Under the pieces are notes generated by a model, which was given only the letters and a program-made list of their open reading frames with translations, was not told where the DNA came from and made no database searches. 64,000 nt of DNA from Scolanthus callimorphus (lineage: Eukaryota > Cnidaria > Anthozoa > Actiniaria > Edwardsiidae), in assembly GCA_033964015.1 (NCBI GenBank), contig CM066912.1:16403399-16467398 (forward strand). The letters are read 5' to 3'. Numbering within the stretch: the first letter of the stretch is position 1; each line of letters opens with the position of its first letter. Shown here piece by piece: positions 56,589 to 64,000 of the stretch. A program made the position numbers and the translations under genes.

Positions 56589-56754
56589 TTATATACTTGT
56601 CACTGCGGGCCGCCGAGGAAACACCTGATTCTGCGGGGTTCCCCTATTGTTTGCCATTAACCAATAGCAAGTTTGGGATTTCGATCCGGGGCTGGCTAAT
56701 ATAAAAGGCCGGCTTCGTGCGCACAGTGTTTAGCATTCAGTTCAAGCCATCATG
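56589..56754. promoter_or_regulatory. Divergent promoter region with TATA and CCAAT boxes, histone-like
   Basis: Plus strand: CCAAT at 56661, ATATAAAAGG at 56699-56708, an initiator-like CATTCAGTTC near 56734, then ATG at 56752 opening only a 5-codon frame (ATG TTG CGC ACA GCT TAA). Minus strand: AGTATATAAC at 56598-56589 facing the transposase gene. The layout is that of compact, paired histone promoters. The short frame begins somewhat like an H3 gene (CGC ACA ... GCT), but that is weak. Confidence 0.45.
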
Positions 56755-56769
56755 TTGCGCACAGCTTAA

Positions 56770-57713
56770 TAAAATGAAGAAAATGAATAACGGTAGCTCT
56801 ATGCGGAACAAAACAATAACTGCACTTATCATTGCAAAACACGCCCTTTTCAGATTTACGGAGTCTTCTTGACTACCAAGCCCTCTTTGCCTCGTTCTGT
56901 AGAAACAAAAATACACTTTTTTGTTAATTTACGTTTTTTTAACCTTCAGTTTGTTAGGATAGAGCAATCCATTCAAGATGTTTTGCGCACTACAGGTGAT
57001 TGCGGTGCTCGATCTCTTTAAACAGTTCTTTAAAGCAATAAAAAAACTCGCAGCGAAAACAATTATTGAGCCAATGAATGAGAAAACTGCAGATGTGAAA
57101 TTTTCTCACTTGATGGTTCTTTATAGAATCCATGATAGAAAGAAAAAAATGCGTAAGGCATTACTCCTCGCGATCCGATGTCGATCATGGGTCGCCTTTA
57201 TCGAACAAGAGAACTGCATAACGGCTCGTGATTTTGAGTTGATCATAGAAATAATATGAGGTGCCGGTATCAACCGGGGCCGAACCGAGATCCCGACAAT
57301 AGCGATCAATTTGCGCTCTCTCTTTTTAGGTTTGCTTACTAAATGTGATAACTCCAGTTAATTCTGAATTTAATTCTACTAATGTCCACACGCGATTTCT
57401 GTTAGTGCTGGAAATGATACGGCAATGTGACTGGTGCGCAGAAGACGCCGTCCCAATCGCCTACTTGTACATGAGGGAGGTATACCGCCCAACAATGATC
57501 AAAAGAGTCTTGGCTTTTCATGCTAATTAGCTCGCTGCCCTCCATTATTTTCTATTTCGCCTCTATACAAAAGCATCACAATAGCGATTTTCTCACTTTC
57601 TCGGGGGACGCTGTCATAAAAGTCTCGGCGCACTGCTCGCACTACCATTTCACTTGTACTTCCAACTAGCTCTCGACACAAATCTCCAATCGATATTAAT
57701 TTCACGAAAAATC
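56770..57713. other. Noncoding stretch
   Basis: A plus-strand frame at 56978-57259 (basic, 93 codons) has no recognisable domain or splice support. I see nothing else. Confidence 0.35.
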
Positions 57714-57999
57714 ATGTATTGCATGTCAAAAATCGACAAGCAAACTGAAGAGACATGGGCGAGTCTGCAGCACAGAATTGGAACCGTCCCTTTTCAGCTG
57801 AGCTCGCTCTTTACAGATGACGTTTTTGACTTCATCAAGAATTATGCTGTTTCCGTTGGAAGCTCTCCCGAGTTTTTCGTCCCTTCTCTGTTGGCGACAT
57901 CTTCGTACGTCTTGGCAGCGAACGGAGCCAAAGTAGAGACAACGACGCACGAGCAGCCGTTAAACCTGTACACCGTGTTTGTTGGCTGTCCTGGCCTAG
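57714..57999 (+). CDS. First exon of a P-loop ATPase gene (DUF3987-like)
   Basis: From ATG at 57714 to a strong donor (CTAG|GTAAGT) after 57999, 95 codons plus one base. It contains EFFVPSLLATSSYVLAANGA, then QPLNLYTVFVGCPGLG. The last part is the start of a Walker A loop that the intron splits just before its Lys. The pattern recalls DUF3987 helicase-like proteins. No following exon can be found in the 6 kb to the right, which is filled with repeats, so the intron is very long or the gene is truncated. Confidence 0.5.
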
Positions 58000-58062
58000 G
58001 TAAGTAGTACCACTGTCTTTTCTTTTTTGGCTCACATGTCTCGTCTGTGGCCGGCGCGCGGA

Positions 58063-58188
58063 ACCCTGCGCTTTTCGTTTCCGAGTTGCGACTGCTGTTT
58101 GGTGGACGTCAATCAAAACTTTCGACCTAGAGTATTGATTGCCGTCAGCCAAGCACCAGTCGCGACTCGGAATCGAAAAGCGCAGGGT
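58063..58188. repeat. 126-bp foldback element
   Basis: Starts ACCCTGCGCTTTTCG and ends CGAAAAGCGCAGGGT. The inverted arms extend about 32 bp with one or two mismatches. It lies in the presumed intron of the P-loop gene. Confidence 0.88.
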
Positions 58189-60850
58189 GCACGTGTGACT
58201 GAAAACGAGTGTAACTTGGTGACCTTCATCTCTACATTTAGTTTCTTATGTACCAAAACTTCATCGTGCGAAATATTTCTCCCAACTTAATGCACTCAAT
58301 CTTTCAACTAGACTCAGTTTCTGCGTTTGTTGGTTTCTGGTACTACAATCTTCATTGAATATAAAATGCTTTAAAGAGCCCGTGTCAGCCATTCCTTTGT
58401 TATTGTTTTCGTTGGATATTAGAAGACGAATTACGTGCAGAAATCTCTACATCAACAACCGAAAAAACAAAATTCAGATTTGATTTAACAACTTCAATCG
58501 ACAAAATTGCTCTATATTCTCTAAAATCAGCCGATGGAAATGGATGCTTTCGCCGACTTGGTATGTTGCCATGCTGTTAAAATGGCGGCTGACACAGGCT
58601 CTTTTTCAATTCTTATTGAACGGCCTTCGTCTTGAAAACAATCTTTCTGCGCTGCTAAAAGTTCGTCGCGTGAAATGTTTTATCCTCATTAAATATCGTT
58701 CTTTAGAAAAAAAGGGTTTTCAGCGCTTACAATTTTTAATCTCTCTTTTCCGTTTTAATCTTTTATTAGGCGGCTTTCATCTCATTTTGCGATGCTATAA
58801 ACATTTCATCGGCAAGAATGTCCTGGAATGTTGCAGTGTCAACATTTCTTGAACGACAATGCTCCTTCTGTTTACGACAAATGCTCGTGGGATGATTACC
58901 AGCAAAAATGGGCCAAAGATTTCTTCAAATGATTTTCTTCGCATAGTGTAAACGTAGATCAAAGTTATCCTTGCATGCCGTTTATTCTGGTATAAGTTTT
59001 GTTACGTTCCGACAAGTACTTCGCTAGATCGAGCAATGTTTAGTTCATAACATCAATCAGTTCGTTTTTTAGTATTAACCGACAAGGGCTTTGCTCAACT
59101 GAAACGCAGTTTTTATTCGCGCTTCTCCCATCGCATAGTGTAAACTTAGATAAAAGTTATACTTGAATTCTAAGCATTATTGTGATATAAGGTACATAAG
59201 AGTGTTTCTCTACATCGAGTACAAGCGCGTAGTTAGCCCGCCTAACCACTTTTGGCCATTTTTTAAGGACTGAGGTAAAAGAACTACTTCAACTTTTGGT
59301 GCGACTGAGAGGCAGTTTCTAAGTCGGTTGCATCCCCAATCAATCTCCGACTGAACGTTCAGTAATCGAACTTAATCGAATACCAATCGTTCCAGTGATA
59401 ATTTTCCACTTGTTGGGTAATCGAACACATTCGGACTCACCCACAATCGAACTTTAAACATACTTAGATTTTTCTCCCTAATGGTAACAAATTGGAAATG
59501 GTTTTAGTTGATTTTGACTCCTAAAAGGTTCCAAAAACTCCCCATATAGCGCCGAATTCGTAACAGGCGCCTGAATCACTTGATGTTTTAGGACAATATA
59601 ACAAATGTTTTACGCCAAAATCGGGCCCAAAAATCAAAGAAAATCTCGAGTTCGATTGATTTTTTGTTTCATTTCTTCGATTGATTACGCCGAGATTGGG
59701 CACACATAAAGTTACTTTTTACATTGGGGGTAAATTTTTGGTTACCATAATATGTCAACACATTTTGACAGCGGTCATTTCGATCGGTTTGGGCTTTGCG
59801 CAACTCCAACTAGTCGCATCGACTCCTTCGAACAATAGACAAACGAGGTGTGAGTTTTAACAGTTCTACAATCATTAGGACTAGCGGCCTCAGTTGTATA
59901 GCGCTCTGCGTTGTATAGAGACTTCATTATTTTCCTGAGCTGAATTTATTTTGTTACTTACAACTTCTAGGATAGGAAATTGCAATTTCTAAAACAAGTT
60001 GCATATGTGGGGCGCTCAAACCGGCGCACCAGATTCCGGTCTAATAGTCCGGTCAATTTAGCTTTTAACCTGGAAAAAATTGCAACATGGGATCCTCCAA
60101 ATTTTGTGCGGTTAGTTCGAAGACAATGCAAATGACTAAAAAATCCTTTCTTTTGACGAATCCCATATTCATCCTTGAATTTCCCGCGCGTAGGTGTTCC
60201 AATGTTGCGGTGGAAGAAGTAAAAGTTCACAGCTGTTCATGGCCGTTAACATCGCTCAGAAATTAGTTGTTACAACAGCCACTTCATTTCATAGTGACTC
60301 TATACGTTCTCCCAGTTTCTGTGTTTTCATTAAGGGCCGCCGAAAACAAAAGCCGCCCTTAGCATCGCCGGTAAAACCAAATTTTAACCAACTTCCCCTT
60401 GATCTTTTTGACAACGGGTCCTTTGACAATTCGCATCAATAATTTTCCCATGTTGCAATTTTTTCCAACGAAAACATTACTACAGTTTCTCTGTTCACAA
60501 AAACTAAACTAATGCACATCAAAGAAAGGAATAGAATAAGGGTCCTCAACTTTATAATTGCTTGACTCTTTCACAAAGTTTATGATATGTTGAACTGCAC
60601 ATGTATAAGCTGGCTCTGACTCCGTACACGAACAAGAGCGGGCGCGATAACTCCAGAACTATTGTTGTGCCTCCAACTGTTTCCCTCAAGCTCACGTGAC
60701 GTCAGCTGCAACAATTGCTGTCCTCCGTTATAAAGCAACGTAACGAATGTCGATCCTTCCGTCCATCTTATATTAACAGACCCACTCTTATTGTTTTTAG
60801 GGAAGTCTTCTGCAATTTCTCACGCTGCACAAGATCCATTGGAAAGTGTA
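58189..60850. other. Noncoding stretch with minor repeats
   Basis: No gene supported. GGAAAAAATTGCAACATGGGA at 60070 is inverted near 60445-60470, a possible MITE pair about 400 bp apart. The words AATCGAA and TTCGATT are frequent at 59340-59460 and 59640-59690. Confidence 0.35.
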
Positions 60851-60854
60851 TCCA

Positions 60855-62105
60855 GACTTTTAGCATTAGATTTGTCCGACGATGGTCGCATATCAAGAAT
60901 GTGCTGTCGTTTTTATGGCAAATCCGCGCGGGCTGCCTGTGGTGTTCAAAACGTGTCTCAGACCCCTCAGCGGGGGTCAAAAACAAAATGGCGACCAAAG
61001 AACGATGTTTCCCGAGTATCTGCAAGTTTTGGTAAATTTTCCCGCTTTCTTCGCTAAGATATGAGGAAAAGTACTTACAGACCTTCCAAATAAGGTAAGG
61101 GGGAATTTCCTAATAAGGAAGTTTTGCAACGTCGGCAAAACGACAGTTTTTTGCCGAAATTTTCTTGATATGGTGGAAATTTCCACCTTACTTTTCGGGG
61201 TCTGGCAAAATCAAGACTTTTAGCATTAGATTTGTCCGACGATGGTCGGTGGAAATTTCCACCTTACTTTTCGGGGTCTGGCAAAATCAAGACTTTTAGC
61301 ATTAGATTTGTCCGACGATGGTCGGTGGAAATTTCCACCTTACTTTTTCGGGGTCTGGCAAAATCAAGACTTTTAGCATTAGATTTGTCTGACGATGGTC
61401 GGTGGAAATTTCCACCTTACTTTTTCGGGGTCTGGCAAAATCAATACTATTCTGCGTCATTGATGTCTAGCCCTTTCTCTAGGTAGCACACTCACTTACT
61501 GCCACCACTTTTAGGATGTGTTTACTTTAACAGCATAGCAATTAAAATCACTGCCATACCAAATGGTTAAAAAACATTATCGATGCACCGTTCTGTGCTT
61601 ATTAAAGTAATTTGGAATAAATGTCTTATGGTGCAAATAAAATATGACTAACTAACAATAATGCCGTCGCGGAACATTTTTGGCAACGCGAAAGAGAATG
61701 AAGACGAACATACGATTGATGGTAAGTCATCGTATCGTTATCTGCACTTCTTTCTAAATTAACGGTAAATTAACTTTTCGGGGTCTGGCAAAATCAAGAC
61801 TTTTAGCATTAGATTTGTCCGACGATGGTCGGTGGAAATTTCCACCTTACATTTCGGGGTCTGGCAAAATCAAGACTTTTAGCATTAGATTTGTCCGACG
61901 ATGGTCGGTGGAAATTTCCACCTTACTTTTTCGCGGTCTTGCAAGCATGTGCCCAGCGCTGATAAATTTCAAACACGTTAAATTTTCTTTGGTAGTGATG
62001 ATACTCGTTTTATGTTTTTTTCTAATCAAAATCAGGACTTTTAGAAGGAAAAGAACATTAGCCTTTACTTTTTGTCCAAACATTCTCTACTTCAGAATAT
62101 CGCAC
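60855..62105 (+). repeat. GGTGGAAATTTCCACC-family element with two word arrays
   Basis: Units of 76-77 bp begin near 60855 and 61172-61440, each with GGTGGAAATTTCCACC (61248, 61324, 61401), TTTCGGGGTCTGGCAAAA and TTAGCATTAGATTTGTCCGA. A 325-bp core (61446-61770) follows, then a second array (palindromes at 61831 and 61907) and a 160-bp tail to 62105. Core and tail recur at 43562-43880 and, inverted, at 38372-38570. Because 76 is not a multiple of three, the open frames across the array are artefacts. Confidence 0.88.
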
Positions 62106-62224
62106 ATTAAAAATTACGTGTTTATGGTAGTTATATTATAAAAAATATATACAGTCAGCTTTTATGGAATGTTCCATGCTCAACATTATTTCCACAGAGT
62201 TCTTTTTTTTATTTTCTAAATTTG

Positions 62225-63188
62225 CCAATTTGCGTATGGAACACTGTATTAGAGATATCGAAGAATGGATGACTGCCAATAAGCTAAAGCTTTTAATCCG
62301 AACTTCTTGTCATTTCAGCTCGCCACCGCCCATCGCCCATGCTCAACTCCCTCTCCGTTGGGACTGAACGGGTGTATTGCTCTTCGTCTGCCAAAAATAT
62401 TAGGGCCTCGTTCGACAATGCAATGTCCATGGACAAGCAAGTTACTACTATTTGTAAATCCGCTTACTATCACCTCTACAACATTGCCAAAATAAGAAAA
62501 TGTATTTCCTTTAAGAATTGCGAAACTCTGATCCATGCCTTTGTAACCTCTAAACTTGATTATTGTAATTCCCTTTTATCTGGTATACCTAAAACCCAGA
62601 TACAGAAACTACAACATGTTCAGAATAGTGCTGCGCGTCTCCTGACTGGGTCTCGCAAGAACTACCATATCACCCCTATTTTGCAAGAGCTACACTGTCT
62701 ACCGATATCTGAGCGGATCAACTATAAAGTTTTACTTTTGACTTTTAAGGCATTGAATGATAAGGGACCATTTTACTTGTTGATCTTTTAAAACCCTATA
62801 TCCCAACTAGAACACTACGTTCCTCGTCCAAGTCACTCCTTAGTAGACCAAAATGCAAACTTAAGACTTATGGCCAAAGGGCATTCTCTTATACAGCTCC
62901 CTCCATTTGGAACGCTCTGCCTGATGATATACGTGACATTAATTCACTGAGTGTTTTTAAGTCAGCCATCAAAACATTACTATTTAGGAGCGTTTTTAAC
63001 ATATAAATTTTAAAGTTTTCATTGTTTTATAATTTTTATCACACTGTAAGCATTTTTATCTTTTTATTTATTCATTTTTATTTCTTATATTTTTAGTTGA
63101 TTAATTTTATTTAGCAGAACAATTATTGTAAAGCGCTATTGGATTTTTAGTAGAAATGGCGCTATATCAAAATTTATATTATTATTAG
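62225..63188 (+). pseudogene. 3' fragment of an L2/CR1-type LINE
   Basis: Coding remains of the end of ORF2 with frame changes near 62300 and 62785: CIRDIEEWMTANKLKL, then SMDKQVTTICKSAYYHLYNI, TSKLDYCNSLLSGIPK, QNSAARLLTGSRKNY and, in another frame, AFSYTAPSIWNALPDDI to a stop near 63005. This is the C-terminal pattern of L2/CR1-clade LINEs. The 3' UTR contains AAGCGCTAT and GGCGCTATAT and ends in TATTATTATTA, a short-repeat tail typical of the clade. The 5' part of the RT is missing. Confidence 0.85.
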
Positions 63189-63335
63189 CGGAGCTCCTGA
63201 GCGCCATACATAAGGAAAAGTGGTATCAGAATTCAGACGTATAACCATCAAGTCGCTTTTGAGTGGTTTCAGAGGTTTTTGTCAATTTCAATGACGTAAA
63301 CAGTGACGTCATGTCACGTGACTTTGACAATAGAC
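63189..63335. mobile_element. End of the GCGGAGCTCCTG repeat family
   Basis: GCGGAGCTCCTGAGCGCCATAC at 63189 matches the inverted right end of the insertion at 22294-23902, including the downstream CCATACxTAAGG block. GTGACGTCATGTCACGTGAC near 63305 recalls its minisatellite unit. The other end of this copy is not visible; it abuts the LINE tail. Confidence 0.55.
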
Positions 63336-63339
63336 AGGT

Positions 63340-64000
63340 GAATTGAGTTTATTTCCACACAGCTTACATAAATCAGGTAGAGTAAAAAAATAGGAGGTGG
63401 CAGGGGACCCATGAAACCATCAGGTTTATCGAGTAGGGTCCCCTGTATTTAAATTAAATAATAATAATAAATAAGTGAATATATGGATGTGTCTTCATAA
63501 TGTTCATTTGCGTGCTGTTCTATATATTTTTCGTTTTTTTATAGATATTGCTACATTGCCAGAAAAGTTGAAAGATTTAATTTGAATGAGGGAAGGTTAT
63601 TAGACGATGTTACAAAAAGAGGGAGAAAATTCCAAATTTTAGGACCTTGATATAAAATAGTAAACATCTTAATATTTGTTCTACAGGGGTGGCTACGGAA
63701 TTGAGGGGCAGATCGTGTGTTATAATTATGAATATTGCTACCAGTTAGAAATAAATTGTGAAAGGGGGCTGGTAGTAGATCATGATAGTAAGAGAACATA
63801 AACTTAGCAACATGAAATGAATTAATTTTGAATATGTCTAGGATTTTCAGTCTTGCAAAAAGGGGTGCAGAGTGGGCTCGAAATTCAGAATTTGTAATGG
63901 CACGGACCGCTCGCTTTTGGAGCAAAAAAATACGATTTAAGTTAGAAACATACGTTGAAGACCAGACAATGGTGCAGTAAGTAAGATACGGAAAAATTAA
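63340..64000 (-). pseudogene. 3' end of a second LINE, running off the window
   Basis: A minus-strand frame open from the window edge to a stop at 63551. It contains LLQKRAVRAITNSEFRAHSA, FHNLFLTGSNIHNYNTRSA and GPKIWNFLPLFV, the tail of a LINE ORF2 (CR1/Rex-like style). The 3' UTR holds a perfect 10-bp hairpin, CAGGGGACCC and GGGTCCCCTG (63401-63445), and an AATAAA on the minus strand near 63350. The RT core would be to the right of the window. Confidence 0.8.

Noticed and set aside
56752..56769. Remnant of a histone H3 start codon region
   Set aside because: Only a few bases fit (CGC ACA, GCT) and no further histone sequence follows; kept only as a weak remark in the promoter entry.
61232..62141. 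Repeated open frames with SDDGRWKFPPYF-like text
   Set aside because: The 76-bp repeat shifts frame each unit, so the same words appear in all frames; this is a repeat artefact.

Overview
The window looks like a gene-poor, repeat-rich stretch of an anthozoan cnidarian nuclear genome, most likely a stony coral or a close relative. The reasons are the AT-rich composition, the spliceosomal introns with GTAAGT donors, and the types of mobile element present. These are Penelope-like elements, a Ty3/gypsy LTR element with very short LTRs, L2/CR1-type LINE ends, an ISXO2-like transposase, a protein-primed DNA polymerase B pseudogene, and many foldback and MITE-like elements. The species call is inference. 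No rRNA, tRNA or CRISPR was recognised.

Layout. 1-9.2 kb: a foldback repeat, then a multi-exon gene resembling Tnp2/EnSpm-type transposases, joined in compatible phase to a large second coding block with a SAP-like segment; each carries a frameshift. 9.24-18.29 kb: 2.85 near-identical tandem units (3180 bp) of a Penelope-like retroelement on the minus strand. Copy 1 is open (854 aa); copies 2 and 3 each lose one T in a different homopolymer. The ORF ends where a GIY-YIG domain would be expected, and a hammerhead-ribozyme-like motif precedes each ORF. 18.45-20.27 kb: a two-exon kinase-like gene lacking the usual beta-3 lysine. 21.79-28.93 kb: a young Ty3/gypsy element (113-bp LTRs with two differences, 5-bp target duplication CTTAC). 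Its gag is broken by a 1.6-kb TA-target insertion full of CRE/E-box palindromes and by a 1.0-kb foldback element. 29.16-32.0 kb: a seven-exon minus-strand gene with all superfamily-3 helicase motifs and one frameshift.

32-37.6 kb: microsatellites, a LINE 3' fragment, a word-repeat patch, and a tiny three-exon RING-finger gene between direct repeats. 37.65-47.09 kb: a composite bounded by 32-bp perfect inverted repeats. Its subterminal regions are arrays of a palindromic word, and it holds at least two further inverted-repeat elements (CCCCTGTGAAA and CCCCTGCGAAA ends), each packed with a different GGAATTCC-centred word, plus a third word family that recurs at 60.8-62.1 kb. This nested word-array architecture is the feature the known families explain least. 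47.17-52.9 kb: a GRF zinc-finger terminal exon and a degraded Maverick/Polinton-type DNA polymerase B. 53.3 kb: a Penelope tail inside a 116-bp inverted repeat. 55.4-56.8 kb: an intact ISXO2-like transposase gene with a consensus histone mRNA stem-loop just downstream and a histone-like TATA/CCAAT promoter region upstream. 57.7-64 kb: one P-loop exon, foldbacks, a word-array element and two LINE 3' ends.

The genes do not form a pathway. Most are parts of mobile elements that have inserted into one another. The best candidates for expressed genes are the kinase-like gene, the RING mini-gene, the GRF-finger exon, the ISXO2-like transposase, Penelope copy 1 and, if the frameshift is an assembly error, the SF3 helicase gene.
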